Origin: Treponema vincentii F0403
GTDB lineage: Bacteria; Spirochaetota; Spirochaetia; Treponematales; Treponemataceae
Assembly: GCF_000412995.1 (NCBI RefSeq)
Contig: NZ_KE332514.1
Coordinates: forward strand, 102,268 to 166,267
Direction of reading: 5' to 3'
Length of the DNA: 64,000 nucleotides
This document shows positions 52,101 to 63,988 of the stretch, in pieces. A program made the translations under genes and the position numbers. Position 1 is the stretch's first letter. Each line of letters starts with the position of its first letter. The notes beneath the pieces are model-generated. The model did not search any database and had not been told where the DNA came from. It was given only the letters and a program-made list of their open reading frames with translations.

Positions 52101-54557
52101 ACGATTTCCGGCGGCGCTGTCGTCGGCGGAAGTTCCGATGCCGAGGGCAACACCGCACAATACGGCGGCGGTATCTACCTGATGAAAGGGAGCGAGAAAG
52201 CCGAGATAACCGGCGGCAGCATAGCATACAATAAAGCCGACACCGGCGTCGGCGGCGGAATCGCCCTGATGCAAGGGGGTGCACAAGCTGAAATGACCGG
52301 CGGCAGCATAACATACAATAAAGCCGACATCGGCGTCGGCGGCGGCGTGTATATTGGCGATAACAACTCCGCCACCCGCTCTTTGTTTACGTTGAAAGAC
52401 GGAAACATTAGCTATAATGAGGCAAAAGGCGCCGGCGGTGTTTATGCGTCCGGTGACTTTACCATGGACGGCGGCGTTATTGAGGGGAATAAGGCAATAG
52501 GTGATTCCGATCCCACGAGCAATACCGGCCGCGGCGGCGGTGTTGCCATCATAGCTGCTACCATGAATATGACCGGCGGCGAAATAAAAAACAATAACGC
52601 CCTAGAGGGCGGCGGCGGAGTGTCTCTCGGCCTCAGTGGAGCTAGGGACGCGGTGTTTAATATGTCCGGCGGTACCATCAGCGGGAATACCCTTACCGAA
52701 ACAACGGGAACAGGCAAAGGCGTAGAGTTTTTCACTGAAAGTACTGAGCATGGCGGTATTCACTATTACACGATAATGAAGATGTCCGGCAGCGCAAAAG
52801 TTGCTCAGGACAACGATGTGTATGTGAATGAGAGCAGAACGATTACCGTTGAAGGTGCACTGGAAAATAATCTCGCTGCGGTCATCACGCCGAAAACGTA
52901 CGGCGGGGACAGGCAAGTGCTTGAGGGAACGGCGGCGCTTTTAAGCTCGGAACACGCCAAGTTCAAAGTAACGCCGAAAGACTTAGGCGGCGGCAATACA
53001 CAGCAGTGGCAAGTGGATAACGACGGAAAACTGTGCACAGAGACCGTCACCGTTACCGGTTCGGCATCTGAAAGGTGGAAAAAGCTTAAAGAAGCCGTTA
53101 GAACTATTGCCGACGGCGGAGCCATCGTCATAGACGGGGAAATTAAGGCGACGAGTGATACCGACAACAACGGCGAAATCGTTATCAACAAAAACATCAG
53201 CATAAAAAAAGCGCATAGTGCAGCTTCCGCTGTGATTGACGCAAACTCAAACGCACACCGCATCTTCAAAGTGGAAAGCGGCAAAACGCTCACACTTGAC
53301 AACCTGACACTTAAAGGCGGCAATGCAGTAGGAGCAACCGATGCAGCGGGGAGCGGCGGAGCAATTTTTGTACAGGGCGCAACCGTCAGAATAACAAACT
53401 GCACACTTACTGGCAACAAAGCGGATAAAAACGGCGGTGCAGTGTGGGCAGAAAAGAAGGATAGCTCTACCGCTAAGGTGATAATCAACAGCAGCATCAT
53501 CGGCGGCACGGGGGGAGACGGAAACAAGGTAACCGATCAAGACGGCTTCGGCGGCGGCATCGTTATCAACGATGGCACCTTAAATCTTACCGATACCCGT
53601 ATTATCGGCAACAAGGCAGGGCGCGGCGGCGGCGTTCGTACAAATAAGTCAACCGTCACAATGACAAGGTGCACCATTGAGTCCAACGAGACGACCGGTA
53701 TCAACAACGACGACGGCGGCGGCGGCGTGTATACCCACGAGGGAGAGCTCACGATGACAAACTGTATCCTTACGGGTAACACGGCAAATGGAGCAGCATA
53801 CGGCGGTGGCATGGCAATTGAGGGCACAACCGTCACCATGACAGGCTGCGCTCTTAAGGGTAACACGGCATCGAACGGCGGCGGCATCTATACGAGATAT
53901 TTAGACGACACAGTAACTCCTAAAACTGCCGTAACAATTGACGGCGGTACCATCGGCGGTACGCAATCAGATGAGGCAAACAAAGCAACCGGATCCTCCG
54001 ACGGATTCGGCGGCGGCATCTTTGTCGATAAAAACTACATTGTAACGCTTAAAGGCAGCGTACAGGTTATCGGCAACACGGCAAAGGACGGCGGCGGTGT
54101 GTATGCGGGTGAAAACAGTACATTTAAGATGTATGACAGCTCCATTGCCAATAATACAGGAACCACTGGGAAAGGCGTGTATGTAAAAGGCGGTGATGGT
54201 ACTCCGTCCAAGATAGACGCTGTCTTTATCATGGGCGGCGCAGCCTGTGTTGGGAAATGGGTTACCGGTACCCTACAGGATGGAAATGATGTGTATTTAG
54301 GAGAAAACGGTGGCAGCGGCAATCTCGTCAGCATAAAAATTGACAAAGATAAGCCTATAACGCAGCCGAAGGCTGCCCGTATTACTCCGAAGAACCATGC
54401 CCCCGATGAAATTGTACTAAGAATGTGGAACAGTTTGGACAATTCCAGTCCTACGACAGGAGGGGTTTATAATGATAAGTTTACGGTAACGCCTCAGACT
54501 TTTCCTGCTCAGCAATGGGAAGTAACCGGCGACGGTCAGCTACAGAGGAAGCCGTGA
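49116..54557 (+). CDS. giant beta-helix surface lipoprotein with InlB-type repeats
   Basis: A 1813-residue protein. The ATG at 49116 starts MRKAFIIVTGILFTLLSAAC, a signal with a lipobox. An N-terminal region of about 400 residues is followed by an InlB/Flg_new-like repeat (VTFDANSGTYPGGT, then LPGWYRTADGSGQEW) and a MucBP-like segment (KVEHYRQNIADDNYELAD). From about residue 654 a pectate-lyase-type beta-helix begins, built from GGGV/GGGI-containing turns (KSNIAEGSNGGGVYVD, SGNTLTETTGTGKG). A second module starts near 1315 with the same opening (AWKKLRKAV and RWKKLKEAV, then GGTIVINGEIKAT and GGAIVIDGEIKAT), showing an internal duplication. It is likely a surface adhesin or autotransporter-like passenger. 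No beta-barrel is visible at the C-terminus. Confidence 0.8.
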   Translation: MRKAFIIVTGILFTLLSAACRPFTADIGSYLGYWSSEAFVVSADINTETQNDASGMVSVASAKDVIITLKVQNPKSFKLVMPSASETRNIVDFAQLTGTKPVVDSDYTLEQPDDDRKVLTLTYKAGFLQNSEWGEKDVSSTITLYADDGREFKHPYTFKIKANTPPATPGFTVAKTAGTPAYYVLCITVPDMDKKVQGSRLLHKDITRIEVNGTPYPFSVNEAENRFEKPESGLFMSYSAVEKLDDSDAADVPSGGWVLYYKTDVEVREGAAKKDYTVRLADAKGLVSGILNASTKPNKAEVEKVDITKGNIFGSGSGNSEGDPVIIACDSTGAELKVSSATAGVTVHGTLTAGTAESTQYNGNPITVPLPLNGAGEKTYKLEYYTDGEGFARTDVKTVYYKILKGYTVTFDANSGTYPGGTTAVCKHVLYGSTVSEPDPLPVKQGYYLPGWYRTADGSGQEWNFADDTVTNDITLYADWAAGEGTKYKVEHYRQNIADDNYELADTENKTGTTEGKAGYSPKTGAEAYPGCEYDSTLTRINGVVQTTGSINADESTVVQLYYKRKTYTVNFSVDGSGGTISAAVTGGSVTSTSSASVKHDGSISFTATPETGYAVAGWTVSPGSFTSGANIDQSATLSNVTAGATVTVKFFENTINGAAGPNEAWKKLRKAVNEAPAGGTIVINGEIKATNDADNNGEILVNKNLTIKPKNNAGVLDANKKADGKPAHRIFKVYGAGVTLTLKDLTLTGGIAETSGDALGGGISVTNGGKLTLQNTTITHCQANYGGAVLVDGSSSSVTMTGGEITGNTGKLGGGGAYVHEGTFTLGTGASIKSNIAEGSNGGGVYVDTYGTLNINGGFIQSNKATQSGSAVGNGGGVYVFGNTGDKGKVIMTAGTIGGDSASDGNTAGFDGGVYRGVGGGVYSEGGTFEISSGEIKSNNANSGGGIYVKGAGATLTMSGGKISANKAVTDSSAPSGQQGGAGGGIVIDTGAKLTISGGAVVGGSSDAEGNTAQYGGGIYLMKGSEKAEITGGSIAYNKADTGVGGGIALMQGGAQAEMTGGSITYNKADIGVGGGVYIGDNNSATRSLFTLKDGNISYNEAKGAGGVYASGDFTMDGGVIEGNKAIGDSDPTSNTGRGGGVAIIAATMNMTGGEIKNNNALEGGGGVSLGLSGARDAVFNMSGGTISGNTLTETTGTGKGVEFFTESTEHGGIHYYTIMKMSGSAKVAQDNDVYVNESRTITVEGALENNLAAVITPKTYGGDRQVLEGTAALLSSEHAKFKVTPKDLGGGNTQQWQVDNDGKLCTETVTVTGSASERWKKLKEAVRTIADGGAIVIDGEIKATSDTDNNGEIVINKNISIKKAHSAASAVIDANSNAHRIFKVESGKTLTLDNLTLKGGNAVGATDAAGSGGAIFVQGATVRITNCTLTGNKADKNGGAVWAEKKDSSTAKVIINSSIIGGTGGDGNKVTDQDGFGGGIVINDGTLNLTDTRIIGNKAGRGGGVRTNKSTVTMTRCTIESNETTGINNDDGGGGVYTHEGELTMTNCILTGNTANGAAYGGGMAIEGTTVTMTGCALKGNTASNGGGIYTRYLDDTVTPKTAVTIDGGTIGGTQSDEANKATGSSDGFGGGIFVDKNYIVTLKGSVQVIGNTAKDGGGVYAGENSTFKMYDSSIANNTGTTGKGVYVKGGDGTPSKIDAVFIMGGAACVGKWVTGTLQDGNDVYLGENGGSGNLVSIKIDKDKPITQPKAARITPKNHAPDEIVLRMWNSLDNSSPTTGGVYNDKFTVTPQTFPAQQWEVTGDGQLQRKP
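52209..52345 (+). repeat. tandem 87-bp repeat within the surface protein gene
   Basis: The 50-bp segments 52209-52258 and 52296-52345 agree in 48 positions and lie 87 bp (29 codons) apart, in frame. They encode the repeated ITGGSIAYNKADTGVGGG and MTGGSITYNKADIGVGGG. Such a repeat could gain or lose one beta-helix turn by slippage. Confidence 0.85.
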
Positions 54558-54562
54558 GGAGA

Positions 54563-54589
54563 CAATTCATAATTATGAATTATGAATTG
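54563..54589. terminator. 12-bp palindrome between converging genes
   Basis: CAATTCATAATT (54563-54574) and AATTATGAATTG (54578-54589) enclose the loop ATG. It covers the stop codon of the leftward DUF1667 gene and begins 6 bp after the surface-gene stop. Lacking a clear T-run, it may stabilise RNA ends more than it terminates. Confidence 0.55.
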
Positions 54590-54947
54590 CTCTCAGGCGC
54601 GGCATGTCGCGGGTTGCGACAATGTCGATGCCGGTATGCAGTACATCGGGGATAATAACGGCTCCCGTTTTAACAGGCGCCGTTACCGTTATTTTATTGA
54701 TTTCTTCCATCACCTGAAAAATCATGCCTTTGGGAATAGGTGCGGCAGTTTTAACGGGGAGCGCCGCTAAAAAGCCGTTTTTAACATATACCGTCGAGCT
54801 GATATTTCTTCGGGGGTCTTTCATTTCCTGCAAGCCGTATTCAAGGCCTCGCTTACAGCTATAGCCTTCTATTGTGTAGGCGCCGTCTTTTTCGGTTGCA
54901 CGGAGCCTACACCCCATAGGGCAGGAAACACAGGTAAATTCTTTCAT
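54573..54947 (-). CDS. DUF1667-domain protein
   Basis: A 124-residue cysteine-containing protein. CVSCPMGCRLRA near the N-terminus and CKRGLEYGLQE further on place four cysteines in the spacing typical of DUF1667 (PF07892), a small family usually linked to glycerol-3-phosphate dehydrogenase and NAD(FAD)-oxidoreductase genes. DPRRNISSTVYVKNG and PVKTAAPIPKGMIFQVMEEI complete the domain. The cysteines may bind metal or a cluster. Here it instead follows pgk, overlapping its stop by 4 bp (ATGA). Confidence 0.85.
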   Translation of the reverse strand: MKEFTCVSCPMGCRLRATEKDGAYTIEGYSCKRGLEYGLQEMKDPRRNISSTVYVKNGFLAALPVKTAAPIPKGMIFQVMEEINKITVTAPVKTGAVIIPDVLHTGIDIVATRDMPRLRAIHNS

Positions 54948-56203
54948 AATGTGTCAAGGCAGGCGATTCCCGGCAAGGTTTTACCTTCCAAGAATTCGAG
55001 CGAGGCGCCGCCGCCGGTAGACACGTGGCTCATCTTATCGGCAAGGTGGAACTTATTGACGGCTGCAACGGAATCCCCTCCGCCGACTACCGTTATTGCT
55101 CCTTTCGCGGTTGCTTCCGCGACAAGGCGGGCGACTGATTCCGTACCGTGAGAAAAAGCTTCAAATTCAAACACGCCGACAGGGCCGTTCCACACAATAG
55201 ACTTTGCGTTTAAGATTTCAGCCTTGTATAATTCGATTGTTTTAGGCCCTACATCCATACCCATCAGCGAATCGGGAATATCGCAGCCGTCTACGCTTTC
55301 CGGTTTTGCATCGGCGGCAAAAGAGGCGGCGCAAATGTGATCTACCGGCAGGATTATTTTAACGTTCTTTGCCTTTGCATCGGTTAAAAGTTTTTTTGCC
55401 GTGTCGATAAAATCATCTTCCACCAAAGACTTCCCGATTGAATGGCCTTGTGCTTTCAGAAAGGTGTATGCCATACCGCCGCCGATAATCAGCGCAGCCG
55501 CATTCTTTAAAAGGCTATCCAGTACAGCGATTTTTGAAGAAACCTTTGCACCGCCGATGATAGCGACCATCGGTTTAGGCGGATTTTTTACCATCGGTTC
55601 GATGTATTTGATCTCTTTTTCCATCAAGAAACCTGCAACTTTTACCTTCATAAATTTTGCGATGGTCGCAGTCGACGCATGAGCACGGTGCGCGGTACCG
55701 AAAGCGTCATTGACATATACATCGCCGTAGGATGCAAGCTCTTTAGCAAGCGCTTCCTGTTCCGCACTGTCCTTCGATGTTTCTTCGGGATGAAAGCGCG
55801 TATTTTCCAGCATTAAAATGCCGCCTTCGGGCAGCGCATCGACCGCCGCTTTTTGTCCCTTGCAGGAATCGGCAAGCCGGACGGGCTTTCCCAACAGTTT
55901 TTCCAGATAGACCGCAACCGGCCTCATCTTATGTTTGCCGGCAATGTAAGCTTCTTTATCAAAAGGCTTACCGTCCTTAGCCGCTTTTTCTGCAGCTTTC
56001 TTTGAATCCTTTGCGGGATCTCCAAGGTGGCTCATCAACACGAGCGAACGCGGTTTTTGCTCTAAAATATATTTGATGGTCGGTAATGCCGCAACGATTC
56101 GCGTATCGTCCTGCACAACCCCGTCCTTCATCGGCACATTAAAATCAACTCGCATGATAACACGCTTACCGTGAAGATCCGTATCTCTAACCGTTTTAAC
56201 CAT
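54944..56203 (-). CDS. pgk: phosphoglycerate kinase
   Basis: A 419-residue glycolytic kinase that makes ATP and 3-phosphoglycerate from 1,3-bisphosphoglycerate. RVDFNVPM near 20, NTRFHPEE near 133, ALIIGGGMAYTFLKAQG near 235, GGGDSVAAVNKF near 373 and STGGGASLEFLEGK near 394 are all present. It is slightly longer than usual, with an extra lysine-rich piece (DSKKAAEKAAKDGKPFDKE) after residue 63. GGAGG precedes the ATG. It is transcribed leftward with the DUF1667 gene after it. Confidence 0.97.
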   Translation of the reverse strand: MVKTVRDTDLHGKRVIMRVDFNVPMKDGVVQDDTRIVAALPTIKYILEQKPRSLVLMSHLGDPAKDSKKAAEKAAKDGKPFDKEAYIAGKHKMRPVAVYLEKLLGKPVRLADSCKGQKAAVDALPEGGILMLENTRFHPEETSKDSAEQEALAKELASYGDVYVNDAFGTAHRAHASTATIAKFMKVKVAGFLMEKEIKYIEPMVKNPPKPMVAIIGGAKVSSKIAVLDSLLKNAAALIIGGGMAYTFLKAQGHSIGKSLVEDDFIDTAKKLLTDAKAKNVKIILPVDHICAASFAADAKPESVDGCDIPDSLMGMDVGPKTIELYKAEILNAKSIVWNGPVGVFEFEAFSHGTESVARLVAEATAKGAITVVGGGDSVAAVNKFHLADKMSHVSTGGGASLEFLEGKTLPGIACLDTL

Positions 56204-56318
56204 TGTATTCCTCCGTTATTCCGTTATGATGACCGGCACGCTCCGGTAGTCTCATATCCGATAAAAATATAACCCGTTATATAAAAAAATGCAAGAATAG
56301 GTTCTTCGCAGGATTTAG

Positions 56319-56554
56319 GCATCAGACTTCTTTTGAATATTGCCCGTAAAATAAATAGGCTGTTCAACCAGAATTTCGCCGCTTTGCGTCTCAAATGGTC
56401 TCACAGTCTATTTATTTTACGAAATATAATTTACCCATCTGATGCGTAAAGCCTTCTTCTAAAAAATAATGCACTAAATTTTGTTCAAAATTTAGTGCGA
56501 AAGGAAAGCATACGTATCAGACTTCTTTTGAATATTGCCCGTAAAATAAATAGG
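56319..56554. repeat. 39-bp direct repeat with large palindromes
   Basis: A 39-bp sequence occurs identically at 56321-56359 and 56516-56554. From the first copy GTAAAATAAATAGGCTGT (56346-56363) pairs with 56403-56420 (one G-T mismatch), and GCATCAGA near 56319 pairs with TCTGATGC near 56438, making a large nested hairpin. Between them GCACTAAATTTTG (56471-56483) pairs with 56486-56498 around a 2-base loop. The second copy touches the stop of the HD-domain gene. The gap 56204-56555 has no open frame of note. pgk's promoter must lie near 56210-56320, but none is clear. Confidence 0.85.
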
Positions 56555-56555
56555 T

Positions 56556-57131
56556 CTACAGCACGATATTAAGGTGATCGATATCAAGTCCCGATTTTGC
56601 TTCAAAGTACCGTTTCAGTTCAAGCGTTTTCTTCCGCTTTTCTTCGGGGTAATGACCGTATCTTTTTTTAACGTCGGCGATGCGTTCATCTACCGGCACG
56701 GAACGGTTAGGAAGTGCAATACCGTCGCAAAGCTGAATAAGCAGATCATAATCGTCATAGCGGTACCCGGCAAGTAAACGTTTTAATTCCTCCAGCTGAT
56801 TCGCCGGAATGTCGATTTTGCCGATATAATCGCTTATGTCTTGTCTGGCAAAAGAATGGGTAATGCAAATGCGCGCCGCTTCATCATAGCCGAGCGCAGT
56901 GAGATAACGGTATCCGTCTATCACATGTGCGATATACGTTACTCCTTCTCTTCTACCGATGTCATGCAGTAAGCCGAGAACGTATGCTTTTTCGGGATCC
57001 ATTCCTGCGCACCGTTCCGCTATTTTGTAAGCGCACTGAGCCGTTACAATAGAATGATCTTTCCATTGCCCCTGATTTCGGGCATATCCTTCTTCCAATA
57101 GTTTCATCGCTTCTTCTTTTGCCGGCAGCAT
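56556..57131 (-). CDS. HD-domain hydrolase
   Basis: A 191-residue protein. The metal ligands are the histidine of DHSIVTAQCAYKIAER (near 26), the HD pair of GLLHDIGRREG near 56-57 and a later aspartate (QLCDGIAL near 134). HD proteins cut phosphate esters or phosphohydrolyse nucleotides. The whole has a PPDK-like or tRNA-nucleotidyltransferase-associated look, but the substrate is unknown. The first residues (MLPAKEEAMKLLEEG) are helical, with no signal. It is upstream of pgk on the same strand, over a 350-bp gap. Confidence 0.82.
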   Translation of the reverse strand: MLPAKEEAMKLLEEGYARNQGQWKDHSIVTAQCAYKIAERCAGMDPEKAYVLGLLHDIGRREGVTYIAHVIDGYRYLTALGYDEAARICITHSFARQDISDYIGKIDIPANQLEELKRLLAGYRYDDYDLLIQLCDGIALPNRSVPVDERIADVKKRYGHYPEEKRKKTLELKRYFEAKSGLDIDHLNIVL

Positions 57132-57273
57132 AGTTCCGTATTCCTTATGAAATTTTTATTTGTACGAGGGTTTAATACCCCAACGCTCTGCGTCGTGGTT
57201 GTTGATTTGCACCGTTTTTAAGACGTCCTTCATATTCATCGGCTTATTAAAACTCAACAAGCACTGCATTCGT

Positions 57274-57885
57274 TTATAGACAAGAAAGCCAATCCTTCTG
57301 AGCCTGATCGACTCCTGTCCACACAAAGCCGTGGAACCCAAGCTTTTTCGCTGCAGTGATATTCCGCTCAAGGTCGTCGAAAAAAACAGCCTCATCTGCA
57401 CGGATGCCCAAACCTTCAAGACAATTCCGATAAATTTCCGGTTCCGGTTTTATCAGGTGCAAGCGGCACGAAAAACACGCATAATCGGCGGCAACAAAGG
57501 GAGAAATTTCTTTTTCATATCGATCTAAAAATTGATACGGCATATTGGAAAGAATGCCCAGCTTGAAGCCTTGTTTTTGAATATTCAGTGCCCACTCGCA
57601 TACTGCGTCATTTAAAACTCTCCAAGCTGCTAAATCTATATCTACCAGTTTTTTCAGCAAAGCTGCATCCTCAGCCTCTTTCGTATAGCCGTTTTTTTGC
57701 AGTAGGCGGCTGTACATTTCTTCACCGCTGATAATGCCCCTATCAAAATCATTGCGGTGTATGTTGCATAGACTCCCGAATGCTTCCGCCGGGAGACCTG
57801 TTTCGGCAGCCATTACCGCATCGATAGCTTCAGTATCGGTTAAAGAAATAACATTGCCGTAGTCTAAAATCAGTGCTTTAATCAT
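57274..57885 (-). CDS. HAD-superfamily hydrolase (subfamily IA)
   Basis: A 203-residue phosphatase-like protein. Motif I is LILDYGNV with the nucleophile Asp8; the usual second aspartate is replaced by glycine, as in the YihX-like and haloacid-dehalogenase-like branches. Motif II is LGILSNMP near 118, and motif IV EAVFFDDLERN near 171. The cap is of alpha-helical type. Substrate unknown; sugar phosphate is a common guess in this branch. Its stop at 57274 is followed by about 140 bp without a convincing gene. Confidence 0.82.
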   Translation of the reverse strand: MIKALILDYGNVISLTDTEAIDAVMAAETGLPAEAFGSLCNIHRNDFDRGIISGEEMYSRLLQKNGYTKEAEDAALLKKLVDIDLAAWRVLNDAVCEWALNIQKQGFKLGILSNMPYQFLDRYEKEISPFVAADYACFSCRLHLIKPEPEIYRNCLEGLGIRADEAVFFDDLERNITAAKKLGFHGFVWTGVDQAQKDWLSCL

Positions 57886-58511
57886 GAAAGGCTCCTTGAT
57901 AAAATTTTAAAATTCTGTAAAACAATATAACGAGAAATTCAAAGGTATGAATAGTAGGAAAGTGTGAAAATAAATTCGATTTTCATTTATGAAAGAAATA
58001 TGGGCATCTCTAAAAACTCGGTTAGTTTTTTAGAAGATGCTTCATCAGCAAAGCTGATGACGAGTTTTAGTTTAAGTTTTTATAATGTAGTGACTTAAAC
58101 TAAAACATCGCAAATTACATCTAAAGAAAACCTCTAAAAACTGAGGTTTTTAGAGGTTCCTATATGAATAAACTGAAAAATATGCCAGCAAAAAAAAACG
58201 AAAAAAACGTCAAGCGTCTATTGACAGGTAGAGTGAATATATGATATTGTCCTTGCCGTTGCACCGCTTCGCTGTCCCGCAGCGAACGATGCAGCAAGAA
58301 TGAAAAGCGTTAAAGTTTTGCTACTTCCTTCTATATATAGATAGTGTAAAGCTGAATAAACTTCTCATGGTGTTTTGCAAGACCGCATCCTTTTTTTTTG
58401 GGGTATTGAGGTTTTGCGAAACGGTTATACCTTGAATGGTTTTTCTTTTTCTATTCACCGGCGCTTAGCGATAAGCGATGAAAAAAAAGTTGAAAAAAAG
58501 AAAAAAGACGC
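57886..58511. other. 626-bp gap before the rRNA operon
   Basis: No gene is supported in this gap. It holds the palindrome element described at 58004-58158, a TTGACA at 58220-58225 that could be an upstream rRNA promoter (no clear -10), and a long T-run near 58390. No upstream activator-binding site for Fis-like factors could be named. Confidence 0.6.
58004..58158. repeat. compound dispersed palindrome element upstream of the rRNA operon
   Basis: Three hairpins in series. GCATCTCTAAAAACT (58004-58018) pairs imperfectly with 58024-58040. GTTTTAGTTTAAGT (58064-58077) pairs perfectly with 58093-58106. AACCTCTAAAAAC (58129-58141) pairs with 58146-58158. The region ATCAGCAAAGCTGATGACGAG between the first two, and AAAACATCGCA after the second, match the 47411-47470 element, which lacks the second hairpin. 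Arms of the third are identical to those at 12260-12289. Confidence 0.85.
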
Positions 58512-58541
58512 TTGACAAAACGAACGGTTTTGTGATACATT
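58512..58541 (+). promoter_or_regulatory. predicted rRNA promoter
   Basis: TTGACA (58512-58517) and TACATT (58536-58541) are 18 bp apart, about 280 bp before mature 16S. It is the best -35/-10 pair in front of the operon. Confidence 0.65.
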
Positions 58542-58584
58542 CTTTTTCGCTTGCGGCGCACTGAAACAGCACGCTTCAAGCGCA

Positions 58585-58597
58585 TTGGTCTTTGAAA
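58585..58597 (+). promoter_or_regulatory. boxA-like antitermination signal (16S leader)
   Basis: TTGGTCTTTGAAA resembles boxA (TGCTCTTTA) and lies between the promoter and 16S. A nearly identical TTGTTCTTTGAAA precedes 23S (60591-60603). Confidence 0.6.
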
Positions 58598-58607
58598 TAA
58601 AAGGGAA

Positions 58608-58619
58608 GGGAAAGAAGAA
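58608..58619 (+). other. 5' arm of the pre-16S processing stem
   Basis: GGGAAAGAAGAA pairs exactly with TTCTTCTTTCCC at 60432-60443, on the other side of 16S. Neighbouring bases pair further, with mismatches (leader 58646-58657 with trailer near 60420-60431). It would be the RNase III stem that frees pre-16S. Confidence 0.6.
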
Positions 58620-58818
58620 AAAGCCAAAGAGCAAAATCTTTGGTAAGGAAAATAAGCGTAGAACAAAGAATAGAGGAGAAAGGGAAGTGTAAAGCGATGT
58701 AATAGTTGCTTTATGTAATTATTTCTTTTTTTTCTCAAGGTCAACGTTCCTAAAAATAAGAAACGGGACTTGCTTAAAATTATGTAAATCAGACGCCCTT
58801 CGGGGTGTTTGAAATAAA

Positions 58819-60370
<1,552 letters not shown>

Positions 60371-60457
60371 TAGAGAAAGGTAATACTAAAAAATGCTTTG
60401 TAGTTGTACACAAAGCTTCCGCTTACTTTCCTTCTTCTTTCCCACCTTTTTTTATAC

Positions 60458-60531
60458 GGGCCTGTAGCTCAGTTGGTTAGAGCACTTCTCTGATAAGGAA
60501 GGGGTCATTAGTTCAACTCTAATCAGGCCCA
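60458..60531 (+). tRNA. tRNA-Ile(GAT)
   Basis: A 74-base cloverleaf. The acceptor stem GGGCCTG (60458-60464) pairs with CAGGCCC (60524-60530), the D-arm has GCTCAGTTGGTTAGAGC, the anticodon loop CTGATAA has GAT at 60492-60494, and the T-arm has TTCAACT. It lies in the 16S-23S spacer. No tRNA-Ala follows it. Confidence 0.95.
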
Positions 60532-60590
60532 TTAACAGCTGAGTAAATAGCTGAAATCTTTATTCCGCTTGAATAATCGGAATAAAGAAA

Positions 60591-60603
60591 TTGTTCTTTG
60601 AAA
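60591..60603 (+). promoter_or_regulatory. boxA-like signal (23S leader)
   Basis: TTGTTCTTTGAAA is a second copy of the leader motif, placed between tRNA-Ile and 23S, as is common for rRNA antitermination. Confidence 0.6.
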
Positions 60604-60769
60604 GATGAGGGAAGGGAAAGAAAGACTACTTGAAGGTGAGTTTTCTTGATATTAAAGGGGAAATGAGCTGGAGGGTAGGAAAATAAGGTGAAGAGAATAA
60701 GCTTAAGATAGCTGTGGAATTGAGTTTTTTCCGGTAAGGGGAAAGATGAGAGGAAAGAGCTACGTTTAA

Positions 60770-60785
60770 GAAGAGAAAATAATAT

Positions 60786-60793
<8 letters not shown>
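60770..60793 (+). other. 5' arm of the pre-23S processing stem
   Basis: The 24 bases here pair with 63741-63764 with a single mismatch, including the first bases of 23S (GGTCAAGC) with its last (GCTTGACC). The stem is the expected RNase III target. Confidence 0.75.
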
Positions 60794-63749
<2,956 letters not shown>

Positions 63750-63870
63750 TATTATCTTCTCTTCTTTATCTCCTTTACTGTTCTTTCTTTCCACACGCTT
63801 AACGTACTTAATATAATAAAGCGCTTCCCACTTATTTAATAAATTTCGTTCCTTTTGTTTCGTCTTTTAT

Positions 63871-63988
63871 TGCCCGGTGGCCATAGTGGAGAGGTCATAC
63901 CCGTTCCCATCCCGAACACGGAAGTCAAGCTCTCATTACGCCGATGATACTGCTCTTTCAGAGTGGGAAAGTAGGTAGCTGCCGGGCT
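63871..63988 (+). rRNA. rrf: 5S ribosomal RNA
   Basis: TGCCCGGTGGCC starts and GCTGCCGGGC ends a 118-base molecule whose ends pair. CCCGTTCCCATCCCGAACACGG is the universal loop region. The T-run TTTTTTT after it at 63987-63994 probably terminates the operon with the 5S terminal helix as stem. Confidence 0.95.

Noticed and set aside
50801..54442. Many long open frames on the minus strand under the giant surface protein
   Set aside because: They arise because the GGC- and GGA-rich beta-helix repeats lack stops in antisense. Their proline- and alanine-rich products match nothing and have no ribosome sites.
57156..57419. Minus-strand open frame of 87 codons downstream of and overlapping the HAD gene
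   Set aside because: Most of it lies inside the HAD gene in another frame. The last 30 or so codons (MNMKDVLKTVQINNHDAERW onward) look slightly protein-like but have no start or ribosome site of their own. It could be a gene remnant, not supported enough to annotate.
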